Assembly: GCA_023252035.1 (NCBI GenBank)
Contig: JAHEXQ010000004.1
Location: forward strand, 1-33,362
DNA from: Actinomycetes bacterium
Lineage (GTDB): Bacteria > Actinomycetota > Geothermincolia > Geothermincolales > JAHEXQ01
Direction: 5' to 3'
DNA: 33,362 bases
This document shows positions 7,841 to 15,955 of this stretch, one piece after another. The number at the start of each line of letters is the position of its first letter. Position 1 is the first letter of the stretch. A program made the position numbers and the translations under genes. The notes beneath the pieces were generated by a model. The model ran no database searches. It saw nothing but the letters and a program-made list of their open reading frames with translations, and was not told the origin of the DNA.

Positions 7841-8176
7841 TTACTCCAGGAACTCCTTGAGCACTACGGCCTGGTTGTGTTCTTTGCCCTTGGCGGAGTA
7901 AACCAGGATGATGTCGCCGCGGCTAGTCGCTTCCAGCCGGTTCTGCGCGGCCGGGTTTCCCCTCAGCTCCCGCCGGTAGCGTCTGCGAAACTCAGGGTAG
8001 CGCTGCGGCACATGGCCGAACAACTTGCGCAGTTCGTCCAAGGAACCCGCCTCTTTCAGCCAGGCGGCGATATTTGGCGTCTTTTTTCTAACGCCCCGGG
8101 GCCACAGGCGGTCCACCAGGTAGCGCTCCCCATCCGAGGGCTCGGGCGCATCGTAAGCACGCTTTATCCGTATCAT
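7841..8176 (-). CDS. DUF488 family protein (YeaO-like)
   Basis: A 111-residue protein of the small DUF488 clade. It has IRIKRAYDAPEPSDGERYLVD, RLWPRGVRKK, WLKEAGSLDELRKLFGH, FRRRYRREL, and ILVYSAKGKEHNQAVVLKEFL, in the family order. The biochemical role is not established. AAAGGA stands 8 nt before the ATG. It is divergent from the CorA gene across about 110 bp and converges with GAPDH. Confidence 0.88.
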   Translation of the reverse strand: MIRIKRAYDAPEPSDGERYLVDRLWPRGVRKKTPNIAAWLKEAGSLDELRKLFGHVPQRYPEFRRRYRRELRGNPAAQNRLEATSRGDIILVYSAKGKEHNQAVVLKEFLE

Positions 8177-8225
8177 CGCCTAGGTCCTTTCCGCCCGTCC
8201 GGCGAATACTATGAAGCCAGCATAT

Positions 8226-8254
8226 TTGACGCCCCCGATGTGCTTTTCTATGCG
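8226..8254 (+). promoter_or_regulatory. Likely promoter of the CorA gene
   Basis: TTGACG (8226-8231) is separated by 17 bp from TATGCG (8249-8254). The -35 matches consensus at five of six positions; the -10 is weak. The start codon lies 36 nt downstream of the -10. Confidence 0.4.
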
Positions 8255-8289
8255 GCAAGGGGGGTCCGGAGCTTCAGGAAGGAGGCGGA

Positions 8290-9255
8290 ATGGCGAAACA
8301 CATTCGCATGATCACCTGGTCCGCGGGCGCGGGCAAAGTGCTGGAAGGCAACCTTGATGAACTGTTGCCGGAGAGGGGAGAGCTCCACTGGATCGACATC
8401 CAGCATGCCACCGAGGCCGACCTGGACAAGCTCTCAGAGGCCTATGGAGGCGCCAAGACAAACTGGGCGGAAGTCGGCCGGAAGGCCCTTGTCCCCAAAG
8501 CCCAGACCTACGCCGGTTTCGTCTTCACCGTCTGGTTCGTCTTGGAGAAGTTCGAAGCCGGCAAGAACATCGAGCCCTCGCAGGTCTTCCTGTTCATGGG
8601 GAAGGATCAACTGGTGACGGTGCACCGCAACACTATCGGCCTCCTCGACCAGGTTTGGGATGCGTATGCGGCCGACATGAAGATGATGGCCGAAGGCCCC
8701 TTCCGGCCCTTCTTCCGCGTAATAAGCGACGCCACCAATGCCGGGCTGCCGGTGCTGGAGGACCTGGATACCGAGATCGACAGCATCGAGGACGGTTTCC
8801 TCAACCTGCCGAGCGACGACCAGTTACCCAGGCTGTCCCTGGCCAAGCACAACCTGCTGGATATCAAGCGCATATTTTTCTTCGAGAGCGCCAGCATCTA
8901 CATGCTGGGGAGCGACGGAGGCGTCTTCGGTCCGGAGGATCGCCGCAGCCTGGAGGAACTGCACCAGACGCTCCTCTACCTGGTGGACATGGCGGACACC
9001 TACCGGGATGTCATCACCGGGGCGATAGACCTGCACCTCAGCGCCATCTCCAACCGGCTGAACGAGGTGATGAAGCGCCTGACGGTGATAGCCACCGTCT
9101 TCATGCCCCTCACGTTCGTAGCCGGGGTCTACGGGATGAACTTCGCGCACATGCCCGAGCTCACCTGGCGCTGGGGATATCTCCTGGTCTGGTTACTGAT
9201 GCTGGCTATAGGCATTTACATGGTCGTCTATATCCGGCGCAAGAAGTGGTTTTAG
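8290..9255 (+). CDS. corA: CorA-family divalent cation transporter
   Basis: A 321-residue magnesium/cobalt channel of the CorA superfamily. The long acidic and helical cytoplasmic domain occupies residues 1 to about 260 and includes the stalk helix VITGAIDLHLSAISNRLNEVM. Two membrane helices follow. The first (VFMPLTFVAGVYGMNF) ends with the selectivity motif YGMNF. The second ends in the basic tail YIRRKKWF. Length matches the family. AGGAGG lies 4 nt before the ATG. The promoter region is shared with divergent DUF488. Magnesium is the usual substrate; cobalt, nickel or zinc cannot be excluded. Confidence 0.95.
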   Translation: MAKHIRMITWSAGAGKVLEGNLDELLPERGELHWIDIQHATEADLDKLSEAYGGAKTNWAEVGRKALVPKAQTYAGFVFTVWFVLEKFEAGKNIEPSQVFLFMGKDQLVTVHRNTIGLLDQVWDAYAADMKMMAEGPFRPFFRVISDATNAGLPVLEDLDTEIDSIEDGFLNLPSDDQLPRLSLAKHNLLDIKRIFFFESASIYMLGSDGGVFGPEDRRSLEELHQTLLYLVDMADTYRDVITGAIDLHLSAISNRLNEVMKRLTVIATVFMPLTFVAGVYGMNFAHMPELTWRWGYLLVWLLMLAIGIYMVVYIRRKKWF

Positions 9256-9297
9256 CCACGCAACGGCTAAAAATCTTCCTCGCCCGGCCCGGCCCGC

Positions 9298-9689
9298 TCA
9301 GCGCGGCAGCAGTCCGGCTATCTCCTCGGCGGCCCGGTCTGTAACCCTGTCTTTGCGCCAGAGATAGTTGATTAGAAAAGCGCACTCTGGGGTGTGGAAG
9401 ACCCGGGATATCCAGAAGTTCAGCGGGATGAGAAAGCAGACGAAGCCGAGCAGGCAGGAGACTATCCCCGAACTGAGGCTGCCCGCGAAGACGGCCCGGA
9501 TGCCGTCGGTCCCTTTGCTTTATATTTGCGCGCCACCGAGCGCAACTGGCGCCAGCAGAGAAATCCCGGCGTCGCGGCCATGTAGGTTATCAGTACGAGA
9601 AGGAAGACCGCGAAGAAGCCCAGTGCGTCTCCCCGGACGGCCCATATCGCTGATCGGTGCGAGCAAGCAGCACAACGCATGATTTGCAT
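9298..9689 (-). pseudogene. Two-frame small membrane protein (frameshifted or recoded)
   Basis: The first frame, from ATG 9687-9689, gives a Cys-containing start then a hydrophobic helix (DALGFFAVFLLVLITYMAA) and a basic stretch ending RKYKAKG. The frame then runs on to a stop after unrelated residues. A shift of -1 at the heptamer AAAGGGA (9510-9516) continues into TDGIRAVFAGSLSSGIVSC, a second hydrophobic segment (LLGFVCFLIPLNFWI), and a soluble tail ending EEIAGLLPR with TGA at 9298-9300. Joined, the product is about 130 residues with two membrane segments and no family I recognise. No ribosome site precedes the ATG. It is either a decayed gene, a sequencing error, or programmed frameshifting. 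Confidence 0.55.
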
Positions 9690-9811
9690 GGCCAAGGAGG
9701 TAGGGGGGAGCCGCGTCGGGCAATCTGGGCACACGCTGGTGCCTGTGCAGATTATTGCAGGGAACTTCACGTTCGGTTTCCCGGGTGGGACTGCGGGTAA
9801 CGAATCATAAT

Positions 9812-9863
9812 CCTTGCCGATCAACTACAATCCGGGGCCCCGGATTGTAGTTGATCGGCAAGG
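9812..9863. repeat. 52-bp perfect palindrome, family A copy 2
   Basis: Bases 9812-9837 and 9838-9863 are exact reverse complements with no spacer. The inner 15 bp of each arm equal the arms of the palindrome at 2021-2055, so this is a longer member of the same family. It lies 18 bp downstream of the DUF2804 stop (minus strand), where it could form a cruciform or a terminating hairpin. Confidence 0.85.
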
Positions 9864-9881
9864 TCTCGGCGTTTGAGCCGG

Positions 9882-10934
9882 TCAGGTCTTGAAGAGGTGG
9901 TGTTCGGCGAGGCCGAAGTAGTCGGTCACCTCGTGCTCCGCGCCGGAGTTCTCGATGAGTTTGCCGCTGAAGGGGCCGAAGGCCTGGTGGAAGTCGGACA
10001 TGAGGACGCCCGCATTGATCTTGTCGGCGCGCTCTCCCTCCGGCCTCAGCTCCACATCGACCTTGCTGTCGGTGGTGTGCATGTGCCAGGGAGCCAGCGC
10101 GTTCCCCTCCTCGAAACTGAATTCGGCCGCCGTGAGAGGTGTGAGCTTGCCGTCCACCCAGAGGCAGTTCTCGTTATAGATGTCGTCATCCTCGATGAGA
10201 TTGTCGCAGATGTTCAGGGCGATGATGCGGCCTTGCGCATCACGGCCAGCGAAGGTAGCCCACTTCCACCAGCTACGGTAGGGGTAGAAGGTCTTCTGGA
10301 CGTCCATGAGCGAGATGTCCCGCTGGGGGTCGAGCTGGTAGGTGATGTCCCCGAAGCGGACAACGCCCTCCACCGGGCAGGCCGCCTTGTGGGTATAAAG
10401 GGGCCGGTTCGCGGCTATGGGGCTGACACTCACCAGCGGCTGGTAGAGATTCACATCCTCCAGCACGCTGAGATCAGCTTCCAGAGCCGGTAATCCGCGC
10501 TTCGCCTTGATGCGCACGGTCAGGTCATGGCGGCCCTTCTCCAGCCAGCTATGCATCTCGATGTTGTAGCCGGGCTGTTTGAAATAGGTCCAGCCGTCCC
10601 ATAGTTCGCGGCTGACGGTCATGGCCCAGGGTCCCGTCTCCTTGTGGTGCTCGAAGACCTTCTTCTGCCTGCGGTCAAAGATGTAGCAGAAGGAGGTGGA
10701 CATGTACTTGGAATCGAAGGCCACGAAGCCCAGGTAATACTCGGGATGGATGATGCCGAAGTGCTGCCATTCTTTGAGACGCAGGTCGCGCATCCAGCGC
10801 GGGGTCTTGCCCCTCTTGTCGCGAAAGTCCACGTCCAGGATGTTCAGCTCCCGGAAGGGCTGAGCGAATTTGCCGTAGCTCACCACCCGGTTGTTTTCGG
10901 CGAATCTCGAGGGGGTCTCTATGAGTTCTTGCAC
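9882..10934 (-). CDS. DUF2804 family protein
   Basis: A 350-residue protein matching the DUF2804 family, predicted to be a beta-rich lipocalin-like fold with no assigned reaction. Characteristic parts include VVSYGKFAQPFRELNI at the N-terminus, LKEWQHFGIIHPEYYLGFVA, FYPYRSWWKWATFAG near residue 220, and IALNICDNLIEDD with conserved Asn and acidic residues. No signal peptide is seen. The start is GTG, with AAAGGA 7 nt upstream. It stands alone, with a palindrome just past its stop. Family members often occur in actinobacteria and have been linked loosely to lipid metabolism, which is not shown here. Confidence 0.85.
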   Translation of the reverse strand: MQELIETPSRFAENNRVVSYGKFAQPFRELNILDVDFRDKRGKTPRWMRDLRLKEWQHFGIIHPEYYLGFVAFDSKYMSTSFCYIFDRRQKKVFEHHKETGPWAMTVSRELWDGWTYFKQPGYNIEMHSWLEKGRHDLTVRIKAKRGLPALEADLSVLEDVNLYQPLVSVSPIAANRPLYTHKAACPVEGVVRFGDITYQLDPQRDISLMDVQKTFYPYRSWWKWATFAGRDAQGRIIALNICDNLIEDDDIYNENCLWVDGKLTPLTAAEFSFEEGNALAPWHMHTTDSKVDVELRPEGERADKINAGVLMSDFHQAFGPFSGKLIENSGAEHEVTDYFGLAEHHLFKT

Positions 10935-10994
10935 CTTCCCGTCCTTTCCCTCAAAGCCGGCGGCCCGCGCCGGCTACTGCGATCAGAGCGTGAA

Positions 10995-11621
10995 TCACAG
11001 CGCGAAATAATCCGTGATGAGCCAGCGGGAATCCACCTTCCGGATCAGAAACCGAAAATCCCCGCTCTCTCCTGTCCGGAAGGATTCGGTCACGGTCACG
11101 CTGGCGTGAGAAGTCCCGTTGGGGAAATCCACTCCGCTGGTTCGCCAGGAACGCAAGCGGTTATCGGCTGGCTGTACGACGGCCTGGTTGAATTCTTCCA
11201 GGCTGCGGTCCCGGCGCTGCGAAGCCTCCGGAGCCAGCAGGTTGTAGGCAGTCGCAGCATCACCGTTATTGACCGCCCGGATGTATGCATTGGTCGTATC
11301 CAGGGGCCCCCTGAGGAAATGGACGCCCGATCCGATGCCCAGGCCGATGACTGCCCCGAGTACCAGCAGGCCTATCGCGCCTATTAAAATGCCGACCACC
11401 ATGCCGGTCCTCTTGCCTTGGGGGACCTTCGGCTGGTTTGCTACGGTTGCGGTTTCTGCCGCAGCCGTTCCGGGGGGAAAGGGTGGGGAAGCCGCCCCGC
11501 GCGCCGCACGATTCTCTGCGTTGTCTGGTTCCTCTTTCCCGGCTTGGAGTTCCGCTCCGCAGAAGGGACAAAAGCGGGCCGTCCCGCTTATCTCCCTGTG
11601 GCAGGATAGGCACTCGGGCAT
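10995..11621 (-). CDS. Zinc-ribbon single-pass membrane protein with NTF2-like domain
   Basis: A 208-residue protein. Residues 4-21 form a zinc ribbon (CLSCHREI...CPFCG). A low-complexity Ala/Pro linker follows to about residue 70, then one membrane helix (GMVVGILIGAIGLLVLGAVI). The outer domain, DTTNAYIRAVNNGDAATAYN to the end, resembles DUF4878/NTF2-like domains, with LLAPEAS and a C-terminal RWLITDYFAL strand. The layout (cytoplasmic zinc ribbon, helix, outside domain) is common in Gram-positive bacteria, and the function is unknown. GAGGTG lies 4 nt before the ATG. It is divergent from the propeller lipoprotein gene. Confidence 0.8.
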   Translation of the reverse strand: MPECLSCHREISGTARFCPFCGAELQAGKEEPDNAENRAARGAASPPFPPGTAAAETATVANQPKVPQGKRTGMVVGILIGAIGLLVLGAVIGLGIGSGVHFLRGPLDTTNAYIRAVNNGDAATAYNLLAPEASQRRDRSLEEFNQAVVQPADNRLRSWRTSGVDFPNGTSHASVTVTESFRTGESGDFRFLIRKVDSRWLITDYFAL

Positions 11622-11663
11622 GGCGCACCTCGCTTAGCTCGGGGTCAATTCTGTCAAGTATTG

Positions 11664-11669
11664 ATTATA
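11664..11669 (-). promoter_or_regulatory. -10 box (TATAAT) of zinc-ribbon gene
   Basis: An exact TATAAT on the minus strand lies 42 nt before the ATG. A perfect TTGACA (11652-11657, minus) lies downstream of it and is not positioned as its -35. Confidence 0.35.
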
Positions 11670-11786
11670 CAACGATGTGGCGCCCATGGCCCAGGCAGCA
11701 GGCCGCCATCCCTCGCGTGGCGCCGGTGACCCACAGAGCCCTCCTCTCCGGCGGCGTCCGAAGCCCGCCTGCGTCGGGCTTTAGGC

Positions 11787-11792
11787 TATAAT
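11787..11792 (+). promoter_or_regulatory. -10 box (TATAAT) of propeller lipoprotein gene
   Basis: An exact TATAAT 52 nt before the start gives a leader of about 45 nt. A small 7-bp hairpin (11761-11767 with 11775-11781) lies just upstream. No -35 consensus is visible. Confidence 0.4.
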
Positions 11793-11844
11793 GGACTTAC
11801 CTATCCGGTCGGACGGTTTCTCAACATGAACATGGAGGGCTAAC

Positions 11845-13749
11845 ATGAGCGGAAGGCGGGCGAGTCTGTTACTGAAGGCAATTCCCCCAGTGCTGGTGGC
11901 GCTTCTCCTCGCCGTGCCCGTGCTGGGTGGCTGCAAGTCCTCGAGCAAAGGCGGGGGTGGCGGGGGAGAGGGCCCAGCGGATGCTATCGTCTTTGTGCGG
12001 GGGACCGACATCTGGCTCATCCGGCCCGATGAAACCGGGGAGACCCGGCTCACGGCCACCTCCGACAAGAAAGCCAACCCGAGGCTATCGCCCGACGGCA
12101 AAACCGTCGTCTTCACCTCGTTCTCGAGTTCCCAGGATACCAAAGACGCGGTGGTGAAGAAGGTGCGGCTGTCGGGGATGACCGCGCCCGACAACGGCCT
12201 GGAGACCTTGGCAAGCGGATTCGCGCCATGCTTCGATCCGGCGGGCCGTCTCTACTTCGTGCGAACCATCCCCGGCCTTCCGGGTACCGTCCAGGCGCGC
12301 TTTGACGATATCTTCCGGATGGAGGACGACGGCTCCGACCGCGAGCTGACGGACTTCTCCTCGGTGGTGGATATGGGCGGAGGCCTGGCCATCCAGTACC
12401 TGCAGTTCTCGCCGGACGGGGACAAGCTGGCCTTCATGCGCGGCCGGCGCAGCGACTCCCGGTGGATCGCCGTGATGAGCCCGGACGGCACGGGCGTTCA
12501 GTTCCAGGATGCGCCACCGATAACTCCCGATACCACGGGCAAAGGCCTGGCGGAGGGAGCCTTCGACTTCTTTGGCAACCAGGCGCCCCTCATCTCCCAC
12601 GGCGATCTGCAGACCTCGAACAGCCAGAAAAACCATAAACTCTATCGCGTGGACCTGAACGCGAAGTCGGAGACCGTCCTTACCCGGGGGCCCGAGGATA
12701 CCAATCCGGCCCTCTCGCCCGACCGCTCCCGCATGGTCTTCGAGCGGAACGGCCAGCTCATGCTGGCGGACGCCAATGGCGCCAACATCTCGACCCTCAC
12801 CTCCGGCACCATGCCCTCCTGGGGTAAGGCCGTGGAGGTGGAGAGCGGCGGCGACCAGGATGGCGGTACCGGGCAAGCCAAGATCGCCTACGTGAAGGAT
12901 TATTCCAAGGTCTGTATCGCCAACGAGGACGGCAGCGACGAACGCCAACTTACCACCGATCCCGCCAATGCTTATGGCGGGCTCGCCTTCTCCCCGAATG
13001 GGGAAAGACTGTCAGCGTGGCTGATGCGGGGCGACAGTGTGCCCACTCTGGTTGTGATCGATGTGGCTAGCGGCAACCAGACCGATCTCTGGAGCGGAGA
13101 TTTCCGCTCCTCCTGGATAGCACAAGGCGTTGATCCCTGGTTCGGCAATACCAGTTGGGGAAGCGATTCGGTCCTCTACGCCACCGGCGTGAAAAACGTC
13201 GCCAGCAAATTGATACCCCAGGTAGTGACCGTCGATATCCTCTCTCGCCAGGTCCAGGTAATCCAATCCGCAGCTCAGAACCCCGCCGCAAGCCCGGACG
13301 GGGGAAAACTACTCTTTGTCAAAATGCCCGGCGACCTCTCTCCCCTTATCGGGCATGACTGGGGTCGCGATGATTTTGGGGACCTGACCCTGCGCGACCT
13401 CGCGTCCGGCGGCGAGACGCTCATACAGCGCTACTGCTTTGAGGCCGTTTACTCCCGCGACGGTGCTTCGCTCGCGGCCGTGATCTGGAGCGAGCCGGAT
13501 ACGCAACTGAAGATACTGGGCACCGATGGCATAGTGAAGAGGCAGCTCTCCATGGTCGGCCCCGGTTTCGTACTGGGACATCCGGACTTCAGCCCGGACG
13601 GCGCTCAGTTGGCCTATCACGCGGGGACGAATTCCGGTTTCGGGACGGCCGCGAATACCGACGTCATGATCTCCAAGACGCAGCCAGCATCCGGTGAAAC
13701 CCCCACTACCATCGGGAGGGGCCGCTACCCGGCCTGGTCGCCCAGGTAG
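11845..13749 (+). CDS. TolB-like beta-propeller lipoprotein
   Basis: A 634-residue exported protein. The signal sequence ends in a lipobox (VLGGC), followed by a Ser/Gly-rich flexible linker. The rest consists of repeated PD40/WD40-like blades marked by NPRLSPDGKTVVF, LQFSPDGDKLAF, PALSPDRSRMVF, LAFSPNGERLSA, ASPDGGKLLF and FSPDGAQLAYH. This is the pattern of TolB and related periplasmic propellers. In an actinobacterium without a Tol-Pal system it is likely a surface sensor, a scaffold or a protein-interaction platform. GGAGGG is 5 nt before the ATG. The broken EamA gene follows at once. Confidence 0.88.
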   Translation: MSGRRASLLLKAIPPVLVALLLAVPVLGGCKSSSKGGGGGGEGPADAIVFVRGTDIWLIRPDETGETRLTATSDKKANPRLSPDGKTVVFTSFSSSQDTKDAVVKKVRLSGMTAPDNGLETLASGFAPCFDPAGRLYFVRTIPGLPGTVQARFDDIFRMEDDGSDRELTDFSSVVDMGGGLAIQYLQFSPDGDKLAFMRGRRSDSRWIAVMSPDGTGVQFQDAPPITPDTTGKGLAEGAFDFFGNQAPLISHGDLQTSNSQKNHKLYRVDLNAKSETVLTRGPEDTNPALSPDRSRMVFERNGQLMLADANGANISTLTSGTMPSWGKAVEVESGGDQDGGTGQAKIAYVKDYSKVCIANEDGSDERQLTTDPANAYGGLAFSPNGERLSAWLMRGDSVPTLVVIDVASGNQTDLWSGDFRSSWIAQGVDPWFGNTSWGSDSVLYATGVKNVASKLIPQVVTVDILSRQVQVIQSAAQNPAASPDGGKLLFVKMPGDLSPLIGHDWGRDDFGDLTLRDLASGGETLIQRYCFEAVYSRDGASLAAVIWSEPDTQLKILGTDGIVKRQLSMVGPGFVLGHPDFSPDGAQLAYHAGTNSGFGTAANTDVMISKTQPASGETPTTIGRGRYPAWSPR

Positions 13750-13752
13750 AGT

Positions 13753-14615
13753 ATGGAGCGGCGGCGAGGTCATCGACCCTGGCCTTCTTCGGCATCACGG
13801 TCGTCTGGGGAGACACGTTTGCGCTGATCAAACGCTTGCTGGATTACCTACCGCCCTTCTGGTTCATGGCTCTGCGGTTCGGGTTGGCCTTCTGCATCAC
13901 CGCGCCCGCGGTTGTGCTGCGCGGCGAAAGTCCCAGCTCGGCGGGGTTGAGAGCGGGATTGCTCCTGGGCGTGCTGCTCTACGTTTACTATACGCTGCAG
14001 ACCTTCGGGCTGCAGGGGACCATGGCGAGCAACGCCGCCCTCATCACCGGCATGTTCGTGGTTTTCATCCCCCTGCTGTCCGTCGTGATGCTGAATAAGC
14101 GCCCGGACTCGCGGGAGCTTATCGGAGTAGTGACGGCGCTGGTCGGGCTGATTACTCTCACCGTGCAGCCGCATACCCGCGGAAGCATAGGCGACGTGAT
14201 GCTCCTGGCAGCACCGTGTTGCTATCGCTCTACGTGATAGCCATGGATATCTACGCCCCCATCGTGGACCTGCTGGTGCTGACCGCCGTGCAGATGGGGG
14301 TGCTGTTCGTGGGCGTTACCCTTTCGGGCTCATTACCGAGAAGGCCGTCTTGCGCCCGCTGAAATTCGTCTGGTTCTCCGTGGCTGTCTGCGGAATCTTC
14401 GGATCGGCACTGGCCTTCTGGGTACAGGGCTATGCGCAGAGGGAGCTTCCGCTATCCCGCATGGCTGTGATCCTGATAATGGAGCCGGTCTTCGGGGTGA
14501 TTTTCAGCATGGCCATCCTGGGGGGGGGCAGCTGGGAGCGCGCGGCTGGACCGGATGCGCTCTCATCCTGACGGGAATGCTCATCTCCGAACTGTGCCGG
14601 CACGCGCATCCCTAG
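13753..14615 (+). pseudogene. EamA/DMT-family transporter, multiply frameshifted
   Basis: Pieces of one ten-helix drug/metabolite transporter lie in order but in different frames. Piece one is LAFFGITVVWGDTFALIKRL through MASNAALITGMFVVFIPLL to GDVMLLAA. A shift near 14215 leads to LLSLYVIAMDIYAPIVDLLV. A shift near 14325 leads to ITEKAVLRPLKFVWFSVAV and MAVILIMEPVFGVIFSMAIL. A last shift in a run of nine G (14520-14528) leads to GCALILTGMLISELCRHAHP and the stop. The N-terminal start is also out of frame with the ATG at 13753. Functional EamA proteins export small metabolites. Either the gene is decaying or several indel errors are present. Confidence 0.8.
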
Positions 14616-14622
14616 CTCGGTA

Positions 14623-14647
14623 AACGAAAGGGTCAAAGCCCTTCGTT
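14623..14647. terminator. Hairpin between convergent genes
   Basis: A 9-bp stem with one bulged A (14623-14632 with 14639-14647) around a 6-nt loop lies between the EamA remnant and the kinase operon, whose stops face each other. No long T-run, so bidirectional termination is inferred from position. Confidence 0.4.
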
Positions 14648-14663
14648 CACTCTGTTGCTGCGG

Positions 14664-15953
14664 TTACGATTGGTCGTCGGTCTGCAGGTGCAGGTCTTGG
14701 GAGTGCAGCCTTGGTTCCGGTTCCTGCGCCCGTTCCGCCGCCAGGGGCAGCCGCATGACCACGTCGGACCATTTCCCCGGGATGTTCACCAGGTTGAGGC
14801 TGCCCCGGTGGGCCAGCAGGATTCTCTGCGCAAGGGCAAGCCCCAGGTCACCGTGTTCCGGCCGGATGTTCTCCTGGGTGTCCTGTGGGGCGCCGATGGG
14901 GTTGACACGCCGCGTCCGGGACTCGCGGAAGCTGATGGTAAGCACCAGGTCGCTGGCGTCAGCCTTAGCGGAGATGGTCACCCGGCTACCGGGCTCGCAC
15001 TTGGTGGCCACGAACTTGAAGATATTGGCGAAGGATTTATCCAGGCGCTGCGGGTCCGCGTGGACGGTTGGCAGATCGGGCGGCATTGCGAAGCTGACGG
15101 AAGAGAGTCCGCAGACCGGCTCCAGGAAAGGCAGATTCTCCTCAGCCAGGCGCCCCAGGCTGACCTCCTTGCATACGAGATGCGCCTTCCCTGACTCCAG
15201 GCGCGATATGTCCAGCAGGTCCTCGACCAGGGCTGTGAGGCGCAAGGCCTCGTCGTTGATTATCTCGGCAAACTCGCGCTCCTTATCCGGGGAGAAATCC
15301 TGTTGGAGGAGCATCTCCACGAATCCCTGGATGGACGTGAGCGGGGTGCGCATCTCGAAAGAAACGGCGGAGACGAAGTCGGAGGTCGATCTCTCCATCT
15401 CGGATATCCGCTTCAGCTCGGCCAGAGCCTCCTCCTTCTGCTTCACCTGCTCGCGGCTCTCCGCGTCTAACCGGTTGACGAAATAGCCCGCCACGAAGAA
15501 GCTCGCCACCTGCACCGCCAGCATCTGTACATCCTTCAGTTCGAGGTTGCCCCGCAACAAGACCGTCAGGAGATAGGCGGCGGATACGGTCCCCGCCAGC
15601 AGGAAGAAGCTGTGCAGGTAAGCGAAGTAAGCCAAGCCGAAGGAACTGATCAGCAGAAGCAGAGGGAAGACCGGGCTGAAGGCGCCCCCGGTGACGTATA
15701 TGGCTACCAGGGTGGCCGCGACGAACATACCGCTGCCGAAGAGGTAGGAGACGGTGAAGTGGCGCAGGAGGACGCCCTCCACCGGCGCGATGGCCAGCGC
15801 CATATTCACGAGAAAGGAGGCCAGCAGCAAGGCGAGCAACGGGCCATAGCTTATCTCCACGCGGTGAGGCAGCAGAAGGCACCCGATCATCACCGGTATC
15901 ATCACCCAGAGCGAGTGGGAGAGGGTCTGCCAGAGGTTTGTCCGGAACTCCAT
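14664..15953 (-). CDS. Degenerate histidine-kinase-like membrane protein (pseudokinase)
   Basis: A 429-residue protein with about six hydrophobic segments in the first 160 residues, a coiled linker (EQVKQKEEALAELKR), then a DHp-like region. The phosphorylation motif reads SAVSFEMRTPLTSIQGF, so the His expected in SHELRTP is Phe (codon 15357-15359). The ATP-binding half is also eroded. The N-box reads NIFKFVATK, without the second Asn. The DxGxG loop is missing. Only GDLGLALAQ recalls the G2 box. It shares its architecture and the SIQGF.EML stretch with the upstream kinase, which suggests duplication. The ATG at 15953 follows AAAGGGAAG and lies 2 nt after that kinase's stop; a TTG at 15959 is the alternative. 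It may act as a sensory or dimerisation partner. Confidence 0.85.
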   Translation of the reverse strand: MEFRTNLWQTLSHSLWVMIPVMIGCLLLPHRVEISYGPLLALLLASFLVNMALAIAPVEGVLLRHFTVSYLFGSGMFVAATLVAIYVTGGAFSPVFPLLLLISSFGLAYFAYLHSFFLLAGTVSAAYLLTVLLRGNLELKDVQMLAVQVASFFVAGYFVNRLDAESREQVKQKEEALAELKRISEMERSTSDFVSAVSFEMRTPLTSIQGFVEMLLQQDFSPDKEREFAEIINDEALRLTALVEDLLDISRLESGKAHLVCKEVSLGRLAEENLPFLEPVCGLSSVSFAMPPDLPTVHADPQRLDKSFANIFKFVATKCEPGSRVTISAKADASDLVLTISFRESRTRRVNPIGAPQDTQENIRPEHGDLGLALAQRILLAHRGSLNLVNIPGKWSDVVMRLPLAAERAQEPEPRLHSQDLHLQTDDQS

Positions 15954-15955
15954 GC

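Noticed and set aside
8434-9150. Minus-strand frames across the CorA gene
   Set aside because: Antisense shadows; the CorA frame has GMN, membrane helices and a ribosome site.
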